Assembly (NCBI GenBank): GCA_944383855.1
Contig: CALWRB010000028.1
Location: 1 to 32,009 of the forward strand
Origin: an uncultured Lachnospiraceae bacterium
Lineage (GTDB): Bacteria; Bacillota; Clostridia; Lachnospirales; Anaerotignaceae
Direction: 5' to 3'
DNA length: 32,009 nucleotides
The position numbers and the translations under genes are program-made. Below, one piece after another: positions 1-8,416 of the stretch. Under the pieces are notes generated by a model. It was not told the DNA's origin, ran no database searches, and saw only the letters and a program-made list of their open reading frames with translations. Positions within the stretch are counted from its first letter, which is position 1. Each line of letters starts with the position of its first letter.

Positions 1-74
1 CAGAAAACAGACATCGCCAACTGCGTCAGAAACAAAAACAAGATAAAATAATTTGTTTTTTTGGTAAGTGTCAT
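1..74 (-). CDS. 5' end of an unknown membrane or secreted protein (partial)
   Basis: An ATG at 74-72 follows a perfect AGGAGG (87-82) with 7-nt spacing and opens a frame that runs off the left edge. The visible 24 residues begin MTLTKKTNYFILFLF and continue hydrophobically, so the protein starts with a short basic stretch and a membrane segment or signal peptide. Too little is present to assign a family. It lies downstream of the AI-2E transporter gene on the same strand, 64 nt after that gene's stop, and may share its transcript. Confidence 0.6.
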   Translation of the reverse strand, partial: MTLTKKTNYFILFLFLTQLAMSVF

Positions 75-138
75 CAAAAAACCTCCTGTGACCTTTTTTA
101 AAGATCAGACTTATTCGATATTTACCGTAAACTTATGC

Positions 139-1353
139 TTACGGCTCTCTTTCTTTTTTTTTTTCTTCTAGCATATGCAGCGGGTCCAAACGACTGTATT
201 TTTCCGCGTATTTTCGGTTCACATAGTCAGACCAGAACATTTTGATGGACGCAAACACAGGCACTCCGATGAACATTCCCAAAGGTCCCATCAGCGCGCC
301 GCCCACAATGATGGCAAGTATGATCCAAAGCGGACTTAACTCCAGCGTATTGCCCAAAATCTTCGGTCCCAAGAAATTCCCGTCAAACTGCTGCAAAATC
401 AAAATGAAAATAGCGACCCAAATCGACTGCAGGGGGCTGATCAAAAAAGTGATCAAAATCGCGGGGATCGCGCCCAAAAACGGTCCGAAATACGGGATCA
501 TGTTCGTTACCCCAACGATCAGCGCCAGCAATGCCGGAAACGGGCTGTCTATAATGGTAAAACCGATAAATGCCAGTATGCCGATGATCAGGGAATCGAT
601 CGCTTTTCCCACGATAAAGCTTTGGAAAATATGATTGATCCGTTTGGCACAATCACAAATTTTTTCTGCCCTGCGCTCGCTGCTGAGTGCGTACAGCACT
701 TTATGCCACTGTCTTTGGAAGCCTTCTTTATCATACAGCATGTAAAAGGCGATAAAGATCGCCATGATCAAATTCAGCGCCATCACGCTGAAGGAATATA
801 CATTGGTCAATATGGTTTCCAATAACCTCGGCATATCCTTGGAAATGCCGATCAAAGGCTCCATCAGGCGGTTGATGGCATCGTTGACGTCCTTTGCGTC
901 GATAATTTCGATCTGTCCGAAAAATTCTTCGATCTTCAGATTCAGTCCGCTCGCGTAGGAAGGCACCTGTGTGCCAAACAGCAGCAAAGAGTCTTTCAAC
1001 TCCGGAACGAAAATAAACAAAATACAGATCAAACCGCCGATCACGATCAAGTAATTCAATAAAATAGACGTCGTTCTGGCGCCCTTGGGATGTGCCGCAA
1101 ACACCGGCAGTATTTTCAGCCGCTTTTCGAAAAAACGCACAAACGGATTCATCAAATACGCAATCGCAAAACCATAAAGGAAGGGGCGTGTTAAAGTTTG
1201 AAGCAGATAAAATCCTTCTGAGATCCATTTTGTAATCCCTGTAATATTTCCTATCACTTTTTCAAACAATATCGCGATCAATACAACGGCAAGCAGATAT
1301 GCCGCAATTTTCATATACTTCCGATCCAGTTTTGTAAATTTGGGTTTTTGCAT
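139..1353 (-). CDS. AI-2E family transporter (YdbI/YtvI-like permease)
   Basis: The 404-residue polytopic membrane protein has the usual AI-2E family plan: paired N-terminal membrane segments (about 15-35 and 50-70), a soluble middle part (about 115-170), then a C-terminal block of several membrane helices. The signature region VGVTNMIPYFGPFLGAIPA lies near residue 290, followed by the ILQQFDGNFLGPKILG segment typical of the family. A basic, charged tail (EEKKKEREP) ends it. Members have been linked to autoinducer-2 export or Na+/H+ antiport, so the substrate cannot be inferred here. The ATG at 1353 has an AAGGTG-type ribosome binding site. The gene is divergent from moxR and has no clear consensus promoter of its own. 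Confidence 0.88.
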   Translation of the reverse strand: MQKPKFTKLDRKYMKIAAYLLAVVLIAILFEKVIGNITGITKWISEGFYLLQTLTRPFLYGFAIAYLMNPFVRFFEKRLKILPVFAAHPKGARTTSILLNYLIVIGGLICILFIFVPELKDSLLLFGTQVPSYASGLNLKIEEFFGQIEIIDAKDVNDAINRLMEPLIGISKDMPRLLETILTNVYSFSVMALNLIMAIFIAFYMLYDKEGFQRQWHKVLYALSSERRAEKICDCAKRINHIFQSFIVGKAIDSLIIGILAFIGFTIIDSPFPALLALIVGVTNMIPYFGPFLGAIPAILITFLISPLQSIWVAIFILILQQFDGNFLGPKILGNTLELSPLWIILAIIVGGALMGPLGMFIGVPVFASIKMFWSDYVNRKYAEKYSRLDPLHMLEEKKKEREP

Positions 1354-1505
1354 ATTTCAACACCTTTTCCGTCTATGGTACAAGAATACAGTCTTACAAT
1401 ACTATCATACTATGAATTTAGTACAAGCGCCATTATTTTTCCAAAAATAATTATTAAGAAAAACAAAAATTTTCCAGCGAAAGCCTTACGGTTCCGCCGC
1501 TTTCA

Positions 1506-1534
1506 TTGACGGAAAATGCAAATTCTCCTATAAT
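1506..1534 (+). promoter_or_regulatory. sigma-A promoter for moxR-DUF58
   Basis: TTGACG at 1506-1511 and a perfect TATAAT at 1529-1534 are separated by 17 nt. Transcription would begin near 1541, leaving a leader of about 147 nt before moxR. Confidence 0.8.
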
Positions 1535-1541
1535 AAAAAAT

Positions 1542-1620
1542 GAGCAAAAGCGAGAAAAAGCGAATGATTTTTCCGTCTTTTTCTCCGCTCAAAAACGCTT
1601 TTGAAGGATAGCTTTTCCTT
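1542..1620 (+). other. structured 5' leader of moxR with alternative hairpins
   Basis: GAGAAAAAG (1552-1560) pairs with CTTTTTCTC (1577-1585), extended by GAGC (1542-1545) with GCTC (1587-1590). A competing stem AAAAGCG (1546-1552) with CGCTTTT (1596-1602) shares bases with the first. A weak third hairpin, AAGGA (1604-1608) with TCCTT (1616-1620), is followed by four T. The structures are visible; any regulatory role is inference. Confidence 0.4.
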
Positions 1621-1687
1621 TTTTACAAAAAACAAACAGGAAAACAGATACTTGTCATACAGATGATAGAGAAAAGAGGGAATTCCT

Positions 1688-2656
1688 ATGGACGACAGCG
1701 CAATTCTTCGTTTTTCCGAAGAAATTCAATCCATCGAAACACAAATCGGCAAAGCCATTATCGGTCAGAAAGATCTGATCCGTCACGTGCTGATCGCGAT
1801 GGTTGCCGGCGGCAATGTACTGTTAGAGGGTATGCCGGGTCTGGGCAAAACGCAGTTGATCAAGACCATCGGAAAAGTAATGGCACTGGATTTTTCCAGA
1901 ATACAGTTTACCCCCGACCTGATGCCTGCCGATGTCACAGGCACTGCCGTTTTCACACAAGAAGTCGACGGCACCAGCAAGATCCGCTTCCAGAAAGGTC
2001 CTGTTTTTGCCAATATCGTACTGGCGGACGAGATCAACCGTGCCACACCCAAAACGCAAAGCGCATTGTTGGAAGCCATGCAGGAACGCACCGTGACAAG
2101 CGGCACGACGACTTATGAGCTGCCTTCGCCGTTTTTTGTCTTAGCGACGCAGAATCCTTTGGAGATGGAAGGAACTTATCCTTTGCCGGAAGCGCAGATG
2201 GACCGTTTCCTATTCCACCTGCAAGTAGAGTTTCCCACGAAAGAGGAGCTGCTTCGCATCGTGACCCTAACGACAGGAACTCAAAGCCAGACGCTTGAAA
2301 CCGTCTGCAACGGCGAGAAACTTTTAAACCTGCGCCAGATCGCCGCCGAAGTGCCGATTGCGGAGCCGGTAGCAGATTACATCATGGAGCTTGTGCTGCG
2401 CACACACCCGGAATATGAAAACGCACCGGAGTCTGTGAAAAAATACGTACGTTACGGTTCCAGCCCCAGAGGCGCGCAGGCGTTGCTTTGTACCGCGAGA
2501 GTCGCCGCACTGCTTGCGGGACGCTACCATGTCGCCTATGACGATGTGCGGCAAATGGCAAAAGCTGCGCTGCGCCATCGTGTTTTTTTGAATTTTGAAG
2601 GTGTGGCGGACGGCATCACTTCCGACGATATCATTGAGGAGCTTATCCATGAATGA
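1688..2656 (+). CDS. MoxR family AAA+ ATPase
   Basis: This 322-residue AAA+ protein has Walker A GMPGLGKT at residues 48-55, Walker B in the ADEINRATPKTQ segment, and the sensor-like LATQNPLEMEGTYPLPEAQMDRF stretch (quoted here only by position, near residues 152-175), which is diagnostic of the MoxR family. MoxR ATPases act as chaperones that activate or assemble metal- or vWA-containing partners. The start ATG has GAGGG at 1676-1680. The gene overlaps the following DUF58 gene by 8 bp, so the two are translationally coupled. The usual additional partners (transglutaminase-like and vWA membrane proteins) are absent here. The substrate is unknown. Confidence 0.93.
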   Translation: MDDSAILRFSEEIQSIETQIGKAIIGQKDLIRHVLIAMVAGGNVLLEGMPGLGKTQLIKTIGKVMALDFSRIQFTPDLMPADVTGTAVFTQEVDGTSKIRFQKGPVFANIVLADEINRATPKTQSALLEAMQERTVTSGTTTYELPSPFFVLATQNPLEMEGTYPLPEAQMDRFLFHLQVEFPTKEELLRIVTLTTGTQSQTLETVCNGEKLLNLRQIAAEVPIAEPVADYIMELVLRTHPEYENAPESVKKYVRYGSSPRGAQALLCTARVAALLAGRYHVAYDDVRQMAKAALRHRVFLNFEGVADGITSDDIIEELIHE

Positions 2657-3515
2657 TTTAAAATCCTGCTTTAGCAAAGAATATTTATCCAGACTGGAAA
2701 CGCTTTCCCTTTCTTTACGCGAAAGGCTTGGTGTAAATGGTTATATCGGTGCCAGAAAATCCTCGGCAAAAGGCAATTCTCTGGAGTTTTCCGACTTTCG
2801 GGAGTACACCGCAGGGGACGACCTGCGCCGTGTGGATTGGAACAGCTATTCCAGATTCAAAAAAGTATATCTGAAACTGTATACCGAAGAAAAGCAAGCT
2901 TCCGTATCCGTTTTTATGGACTGCAGCCGTTCTATGGCGGAAGAAAAAAAATTCTTGCAGGCGAAAGCCATCGGCGCTTCCGTTTCCTATCTTGCGCTTT
3001 GCGGACAGGATCGTTTAGAGCTTTTTGCTTATGCCGAAGGCGCGCCCCATGCAGCGCCTGCCACTATGCATAAAAACCAATTTTTGCAGCAGTTGGAATT
3101 TTTAGAAGGGCTGTCCGCACAGGGAAAGACCGACTTGATCGGCGCACTGCGCCAATGCCGTAAATTCCGCCGCGGCATTACGTTTCTGATCTCAGATTTT
3201 TTGGCGGAACAGAACTGGGAAGAAGCAATACAATTCCTGCAATATCAAAAACAAGAGGTCTTTTTGATCCAAGTGCTTTCCAAACAGGACATCTCCCCTT
3301 CGTTCAACGGCATGATCCGTCTGATCGACAGCGAAACAAAAGAAGCAAGGGATTTGGAAATAGACGCAGCCGCTCTGCAGGCTTATGAGAAAGCATTGCG
3401 AGAGCATCGTTTGATGCTGCAGGAAATTTGCCGCAGACGGGGCGCATCGTTTTTCTGTGTCACAGAGGACGAACCGCTCTTGCAGTGCATGAAGCAAATT
3501 TTATGGACAAGATGA
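2649..3515 (+). CDS. DUF58 domain protein with vWA-like fold
   Basis: The 288-residue protein carries the DUF58 core GDDLRRVDWNSYSR at about residues 56-69 and a MIDAS-like DCSRS motif (Asp91, Ser93, Ser95) characteristic of von Willebrand A domains. DUF58 proteins are the usual partners of MoxR ATPases, which probably remodel them in a metal-dependent way. I chose ATG 2649 rather than an upstream in-frame ATG at 2595, because GAGGAG at 2636-2641 sits 7 nt before it and the overlap with moxR is then only 8 bp. No membrane segment is visible, unlike many DUF58 proteins that carry two N-terminal helices, so this form looks cytosolic. Confidence 0.9.
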   Translation: MNDLKSCFSKEYLSRLETLSLSLRERLGVNGYIGARKSSAKGNSLEFSDFREYTAGDDLRRVDWNSYSRFKKVYLKLYTEEKQASVSVFMDCSRSMAEEKKFLQAKAIGASVSYLALCGQDRLELFAYAEGAPHAAPATMHKNQFLQQLEFLEGLSAQGKTDLIGALRQCRKFRRGITFLISDFLAEQNWEEAIQFLQYQKQEVFLIQVLSKQDISPSFNGMIRLIDSETKEARDLEIDAAALQAYEKALREHRLMLQEICRRRGASFFCVTEDEPLLQCMKQILWTR

Positions 3516-3517
3516 TA

Positions 3518-3556
3518 AAAAAACAGGGTTTTTTTTCGAAAACACCCTGTTTTTTG
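3518..3556. terminator. bidirectional terminator between DUF58 and apt
   Basis: AAAACAGGGT (3520-3529) pairs with ACCCTGTTTT (3544-3553), with a T run to the right and an A run to the left. It can end both the plus-strand moxR-DUF58 and the minus-strand recJ-apt transcripts. Confidence 0.85.
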
Positions 3557-3583
3557 TTTGCGTCTTTTCTTGTTTTCTTTTTC

Positions 3584-4102
3584 TCAGTCATATTGCAGCA
3601 GAGAATGCACCGAATAGCCTTCCAGTACCTTTCTGCCTTCCAAAGATTCCAGCTCGATGAGGAAAAACAATCCCTCAACGACCGCACCCATTTCTTCCAG
3701 AAGTTCCACCATCGCCCGTGCCGTTCCTCCGGTTGCCAAAAGATCGTCCACAATGATGACTTTCTGCCCCTTCTGCACAGCATCTTTATGAATTTCGATC
3801 ACAGCGGTACCGTATTCCAACGCATATTCCTTTCTTATCACCTCCGCCGGCAATTTCCCGGCTTTGCGGATCGGCACAAACCCTTTATGCAAATGATATG
3901 CCAAAGGCATACCGAAAATAAACCCTCTGGATTCCGGACCGACCACCAGATCAAACTGTGTATGCGCCGTTTGCGCGATCAACGCGTCAAATGCCTCCTG
4001 CAAGGCATCGGCATCTTTCAATAATGTGGTGATATCCCGAAAAACAACTCCTTTTTGCGGAAAATCCTGGATCGAGCGAATCTTTTCTTTTAAGTTTGTC
4101 AT
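3584..4102 (-). CDS. apt: adenine phosphoribosyltransferase
   Basis: This 172-residue enzyme converts adenine and PRPP to AMP in purine salvage. The type I phosphoribosyltransferase PRPP loop VIIVDDLLATGGTA lies at residues 115-128, and the Apt-typical segments FPQKGVVFRDITTLL (14-28) and GPESRGFIFG (55-64) are intact. Length matches bacterial Apt. ATG 4102 is chosen because AGGAGG (4113-4108) precedes it, and because upstream in-frame ATGs would extend far into recJ. It follows recJ by 14 nt, so recJ-apt form one unit. The (p)ppGpp synthetase gene rel, which often follows apt in Firmicutes, is not present; a terminator comes next. Confidence 0.97.
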   Translation of the reverse strand: MTNLKEKIRSIQDFPQKGVVFRDITTLLKDADALQEAFDALIAQTAHTQFDLVVGPESRGFIFGMPLAYHLHKGFVPIRKAGKLPAEVIRKEYALEYGTAVIEIHKDAVQKGQKVIIVDDLLATGGTARAMVELLEEMGAVVEGLFFLIELESLEGRKVLEGYSVHSLLQYD

Positions 4103-4116
4103 AAAAACCTCCTCTT

Positions 4117-5901
4117 TCATTCTTTCGTCCATCTGAAATCTTTTAACACCAACTGCACAGAGCTTCTTCCGTTGTATGTATTGATATCCACACTGTAGAC
4201 AAAATCCATCGGCTTCGAGATCAAGCCGCATTCCATAATATCCTCATGCCATATCTTAGGGAATCCTTCCTCCAATAAGGCAAGAAACGTTTCCTTGCCG
4301 TCAAAGCTGATTGCATTCAGCCGCAGGCCGCTTTTTTCTTCCCGCAGCGTTACACGCAGGATATCCCGGTTTTTTCCGATCCAGCTGAACCGATCCATAT
4401 AAACCGCTTTCGTACCGAATAAAGGGGCGGGGTTTCCTTTCCCAAACGGAGAAAGTCCTTTTAATTCCTTTGCCAAAAGCAGATCGATCTCGGAAAATTC
4501 CAATTCCTTCTCAATGCGCAGCACCGCCGTCAGATCCTCCGCCGTCAGCTTACAGGAAGCAAGCAGTTTTTCACGCAGCGGCGCAATATTTTCTTCCGGC
4601 AGAGAAAACCCCGCCGCCATGGCATGTCCGCCGAATTTCGTAAACAGCTCCTTACACTCCAAAAGCGCCTCAAACATATGGTATGCCTCGATGCTTCTGG
4701 CGGAACCTTTCGCACCGTTTTCGCTTTTTGTGATCATCAGCACGGGGCGATGCAGCTGATCTTTTACCCTACCTGCCGCAATGCCCGCAACGCTTTCCTG
4801 CACCAGCGGATCATACAGCACCAGAACAGGGTCCGACGCATACGGCTCCTCTTTCGCTTTCAAAAGCGCGTTTTGCGTAGCTTGGATCGTCATCTGCTTA
4901 CGTTCCGCATTCAATTCCACTAATAATTTCGCACAGCTTCTTGCCTTTTGGCTGTCCTCCGTCATAAACAGCTCCACTGCTGTCGCGGCGCTTTCCAGCC
5001 TGCCTGTCGCGTTCACACACGGTCCGATCACAAATCCCAGATGATACTCCGTCAACTCCCTGCCTTGCAGCCCTGTTTCTTCGATCAGCGCGCGCAGTCC
5101 TGTTTGCTTGGTATTGGGCAGGTATTCCAATCCTTTTTTCACCAGATCTCGATTTTCGTCCAATAGATCCACAATATCACAGACCGTTGCAATAGAAGCA
5201 AATGTCAGCAATTCGTTTTGGAAGGCTTCGTCCTCTTTTCCCGCCTCTTGCAGCAAACAGCAGGCAAAACGGAACGAAATCCCTGCCGCGCAAAGGCTTT
5301 TGAACGGATATGCGCATGCCGCTTGTTTCGGGTCGATCAGCGCGTCTGCCTGCGGCAAAAGCTCTTTGCGCTCTGTCCCCTCTTGTATAAAAGCAGGCTC
5401 ATGGTGATCCAGCACGATCACCGTCATGCCTTTTTCTTTGGCAAGTTCTATTTCCCGCAGGGCGGCAATGCCGTTATCGCAAGTCAACAGCACCTGCGTC
5501 TGTTCCGCCGTCAAACGCTCTACCGCTTCTTTGTTCAGTCCATAACCTTCCTTTTGTCTGTGCGGCACATAGCTTTTCACGATCCCCCCACAGCGCAGAA
5601 TGCTTTTACATAAAATGACACTGCTCATCACGCCGTCCACGTCATAATCTCCGTAAACCACGATGTTCTTTTTCTGCCGAATGGCTTCTAACAGCAGCAA
5701 AACACCGTGTTTCATATCTTTCATGCGGTAAACTTCTTCTATGCTTGGCAACTGAGCGCTGCCGTACAAAAACCGCATCGCTTCTTTTTTCGTTTTGATT
5801 TGACGATTCGCCAGAACACAGGCTGTCGCATGGCGGATCCCAAGATCTTTTGCCATTTGCAGCGTATCCACTTTTGTTCTTTTGCGCATCCAGCGTTTCA
5901 T
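4117..5901 (-). CDS. recJ: single-stranded-DNA-specific exonuclease RecJ
   Basis: RecJ degrades single-stranded DNA 5'->3' in recombination and repair. The 594-residue product has the DHH-family motifs DYDVDG (85-90), CDNG (141-144) and DHH (165-167), and the DHHA1 motif GGHAMAAGF in its second half. Key catalytic residues are present. It is shorter than the roughly 780-residue Bacillus form and closer to the E. coli length, so extra C-terminal domains are lacking. ATG 5901 has AAGGAGG at 5911-5917. A terminator-like hairpin separates it from secF, and a separate promoter is visible at 5933-5961, so recJ-apt can be transcribed apart from secDF. Confidence 0.95.
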   Translation of the reverse strand: MKRWMRKRTKVDTLQMAKDLGIRHATACVLANRQIKTKKEAMRFLYGSAQLPSIEEVYRMKDMKHGVLLLLEAIRQKKNIVVYGDYDVDGVMSSVILCKSILRCGGIVKSYVPHRQKEGYGLNKEAVERLTAEQTQVLLTCDNGIAALREIELAKEKGMTVIVLDHHEPAFIQEGTERKELLPQADALIDPKQAACAYPFKSLCAAGISFRFACCLLQEAGKEDEAFQNELLTFASIATVCDIVDLLDENRDLVKKGLEYLPNTKQTGLRALIEETGLQGRELTEYHLGFVIGPCVNATGRLESAATAVELFMTEDSQKARSCAKLLVELNAERKQMTIQATQNALLKAKEEPYASDPVLVLYDPLVQESVAGIAAGRVKDQLHRPVLMITKSENGAKGSARSIEAYHMFEALLECKELFTKFGGHAMAAGFSLPEENIAPLREKLLASCKLTAEDLTAVLRIEKELEFSEIDLLLAKELKGLSPFGKGNPAPLFGTKAVYMDRFSWIGKNRDILRVTLREEKSGLRLNAISFDGKETFLALLEEGFPKIWHEDIMECGLISKPMDFVYSVDINTYNGRSSVQLVLKDFRWTKE

Positions 5902-5932
5902 AAAAACCTGCCTCCTTACCGTTCTTGAAAAC

Positions 5933-5961
5933 AGTATAGCAAAAATTGCGTTTTTTATCCA
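5933..5961 (-). promoter_or_regulatory. putative recJ-apt promoter
   Basis: Minus-strand TGGATA (5961-5956), 17 nt, then TATACT (5938-5933). The -35 is a 4/6 match. It lies just downstream of the secF terminator, as expected for an independent unit. Confidence 0.5.
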
Positions 5962-5983
5962 TAGGCTAAGGCAAAAGAGCCAA

Positions 5984-6071
5984 AGAAAAAAAGACCGTTC
6001 GCCTCTCCTCTTTTGCTTCGGCACTGCCTGCCGTCTGCCAAAAGAGGTCTTACTGACAAGAGCAAACGATC
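5984..6071 (-). terminator. nested-hairpin terminator after secF
   Basis: On the minus strand GATCGTTTGC (6071-6062) pairs with GCGAACGGTC (6002-5993) through 10 pairs including G-U, and is followed by seven T (5992-5986). Inside it lies a second 9-bp stem, CCTCTTTTG (6007-6015 on plus) with CAAAAGAGG (6039-6047). This is larger than an ordinary intrinsic terminator. Confidence 0.65.
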
Positions 6072-6084
6072 TTTTTTCTATTTC

Positions 6085-6975
6085 TTATTTTGACTGCGGC
6101 TGGGATTTTTTCTCCTTCGGCAGCAGAACATACCAGATACCGCCGGAAATGCAAATCGAGGAATACGCACCCACCAAAATACCGATCATCATCGGCAGCG
6201 CAAACTCTCGGATCGACTCCACACCGAAAATAAATATTGTAAGTACGGGCAGGAATGTTGTCATCGTTGTATTGATGGAACGCGCCAAAGTCTGCCCCAC
6301 GCTTTTATTGATCTTTTCCGCAGAACGGTTCGGTGCAAAAAGGTCTTTATTCTGGCGTATCCTGTCAAAAATAATGATCGTGGCATTGATGGAATAACCC
6401 AGTATCGTCAACAGCACCGCAATAAATGTCTGATTGACCGGAATGCGTAAGAGCGCATACACGGAAATCACGACCAGCAGATCATGCAGCAATGCCGCAA
6501 TGGCACTGATGCCCGCCCGAAAGTCACGAAACCGCACAGAAATATACAGCAACATGACCACCACCGCCAAAAGCACAGCCTGAACGGCTTTCGTTTGTGT
6601 CTGCGCGCTGATGGTCGCACCCACATCATCTGCCGAGTGCAGGATCGCAGCGGGATAGTCCTGCTCGATCACCTGCATCACATCATTTTTTTGCGCATCT
6701 TCCAAATAGGAGAACTTCAATGTTACTGCATTGGTCCCGACCATCTGTTGAATCTGCGCCTGTAGTCCCGTATATTCCAAAATATCTTTTTTCAGCTGTT
6801 CTTCATTCGGCTGTTTGCCAAGATCTACATACATCGCCGTGCCGCCGATAAAGTCTACGTCCCAATTTAACACGCCTTCCTGTTTGCTTGCGTGGTATGC
6901 CATCGCGCAAAAGCCAATCAGGATCATCACCAAAGAAAGCAGGAAATATCGCTTTCTGTTTTCAATTACACGCAT
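6085..6975 (-). CDS. secF: protein translocase subunit SecF
   Basis: SecF works with SecD to drive late steps of Sec-dependent protein export using the proton or sodium gradient. The 296-residue protein has one N-terminal membrane helix (about 11-29), the SecF signature WDVDFIGGTAMYVDLG near residues 39-54, a periplasm-side loop, and a C-terminal block of five helices with the conserved SINATIIIFDRIRQN segment. The ATG at 6975 is preceded by TAAGGAGG, which overlaps the secD stop; the gap to secD is 15 nt. The separate secD and secF genes contrast with the fused secDF of Bacillus. Confidence 0.96.
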   Translation of the reverse strand: MRVIENRKRYFLLSLVMILIGFCAMAYHASKQEGVLNWDVDFIGGTAMYVDLGKQPNEEQLKKDILEYTGLQAQIQQMVGTNAVTLKFSYLEDAQKNDVMQVIEQDYPAAILHSADDVGATISAQTQTKAVQAVLLAVVVMLLYISVRFRDFRAGISAIAALLHDLLVVISVYALLRIPVNQTFIAVLLTILGYSINATIIIFDRIRQNKDLFAPNRSAEKINKSVGQTLARSINTTMTTFLPVLTIFIFGVESIREFALPMMIGILVGAYSSICISGGIWYVLLPKEKKSQPQSK

Positions 6976-6990
6976 TCGATATCCCCCTCC

Positions 6991-8229
6991 TTACTTTGTG
7001 CGGATCCCGTAATGTTTCGGGTTGCGCAGTCCCATTTCCATCAAACCGATCACAATGCCGCGGCTGATGACCAATGAGGTAAAGCCTGACAGCACAATAC
7101 CGATCATCAACGTTTCTGAGAAACCGCGCACCGTGCCTTCACACATCGCGTACAGTATGCCTGCCGCGATCAGTGTTGTGATATTTCCGTCCAGTATCGC
7201 GGGGGTCGCATCTGAAAATCCATGCCGTATCGCTGCCCGCAGCGTCCTGCCGCCGACCAGTTCCTCCTTGATACGCTCAAATATCACGATATTGGCATCT
7301 ACCGCCATACCGGTGGAAAGTACAAATCCCGCAATTCCGGAAAGCGATAACGTGATCCCAAAAATATTAAATGCCAGCAGATTCATCGCGATATATGTGA
7401 TCAGTGCGAAGTTTGCGGTCAGTCCCAATACACGATATGTCGCAAGCATATAAACCATGATCAAAATAACACCGCAGATCCCGGCGAACACACCGCTTTG
7501 GAATGCCACATCTCCCAGTGTGGCACCGACTTGCTGCATACGCAGTACCGTCAAGTCAAACGGCAGCGCGCCTTCCCGAATCAAAAGCGCCAGCTGCTCC
7601 GCTTCCTCTTGGGAACTCAGTCCGGTGATTACGGCATTACCATCTGCAATTTTTTCCTGCACCATAGGACTGCTGATGATCTCATCGTCCATCACGATAT
7701 ACAGCACCTTACCGATATTTTCTTCCGTTGCTTTTTCAAACAGAGCCTGTCCCTCCGCGCTGAAGGAAAGCACAACGCACGGTTTTTTCACGCCGCTGGC
7801 ATCGTAGTCCTCCAAGCTAAAGCGGGCGTCGGAAACTGCGTTGCCGTCTAACCAAACATTCCCCGCTTCGTCCACAAAACTCAGATGTGCTGTTTTGCCG
7901 ATCTCGTCTTTGACTGTCTGCGGGTCCTGCACACCCGGTATGGAAACACGGATCCGATCCTCTCCTTCAATGGAAACTTCGCTTTCCAGCCAACCTGCCG
8001 CATCTACTCTGCGGCGCAGTATAGAGGCAAGCTGTTCCATATCTTCCTTACTGATGTCTTCCCCTTGTGCCTCGTATAAAATACTGATCCCTCCGGAAAG
8101 GTCCAATCCTCGTCCGATACTTTCGGCAGAAAGCTTCCTGTCACTGCCGATCCCAAAACACACAAGATATGCCATCACTACCGTTGCCGCGAAAATCAGC
8201 AGCAATAACAGTCGTCCCTTCGGCTTCAT
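6991..8229 (-). CDS. secD: protein translocase subunit SecD
   Basis: This 412-residue SecD partner of SecF has an N-terminal membrane helix, the GLDLSGGISILYEAQG signature near residue 40, a reduced P1 domain and a C-terminal six-helix block containing GMAVDANIVIFERIKEEL. The shorter length compared with the roughly 600-residue E. coli SecD is typical of Gram-positive forms. I chose ATG 8229 with GGAGGG upstream (8241-8236) over a TTG at 8253 that has no ribosome binding site. Transcription probably starts at the promoter at 8417-8444, giving a leader of about 180 nt. Confidence 0.95.
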   Translation of the reverse strand: MKPKGRLLLLLIFAATVVMAYLVCFGIGSDRKLSAESIGRGLDLSGGISILYEAQGEDISKEDMEQLASILRRRVDAAGWLESEVSIEGEDRIRVSIPGVQDPQTVKDEIGKTAHLSFVDEAGNVWLDGNAVSDARFSLEDYDASGVKKPCVVLSFSAEGQALFEKATEENIGKVLYIVMDDEIISSPMVQEKIADGNAVITGLSSQEEAEQLALLIREGALPFDLTVLRMQQVGATLGDVAFQSGVFAGICGVILIMVYMLATYRVLGLTANFALITYIAMNLLAFNIFGITLSLSGIAGFVLSTGMAVDANIVIFERIKEELVGGRTLRAAIRHGFSDATPAILDGNITTLIAAGILYAMCEGTVRGFSETLMIGIVLSGFTSLVISRGIVIGLMEMGLRNPKHYGIRTK

Positions 8230-8250
8230 CCGAATCCCTCCATGGTTTCG

Positions 8251-8310
8251 CAAAAGAAAATAACATGCCCCGATAAAACTCTCCTCTCGAGAGTTTCCTC
8301 AGGGCCATTT
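8251..8310 (-). other. hairpin in the secD leader
   Basis: AAACTCTC and GAGAGTTT form a perfect 8-bp stem with a 5-nt loop (about 8275-8295). Outside it, ATGGCCC and GGGGCAT pair with one mismatch. The structure lies in the untranslated leader, upstream of the secD ribosome binding site. Function unknown. Confidence 0.4.
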
Positions 8311-8416
8311 CATGCGTTTCTATCGTTTTTTTGGTTCTTTTTTTATATTTCTGAAAAAAACTGTATGCTTTCTTAACGGAGAAAAACATTCCTTTTTTTC
8401 TTCAAATGCTTCGGTC

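Noticed and set aside
125..144. CCGTAA/TTACGG inverted repeat at the end of the AI-2E transporter gene, considered a terminator
   Set aside because: The 6-bp stem overlaps the stop codon and has no T run after it on the minus strand.
8141..8389. An 82-codon minus-strand frame, MFFSVKKAYSFFQ..., overlapping the secD start, considered as a SecDF arrest peptide
   Set aside because: Its ATG abuts the only GGA, so spacing is wrong; it runs into secD out of frame, and no RAPP-type or other known arrest motif is seen.
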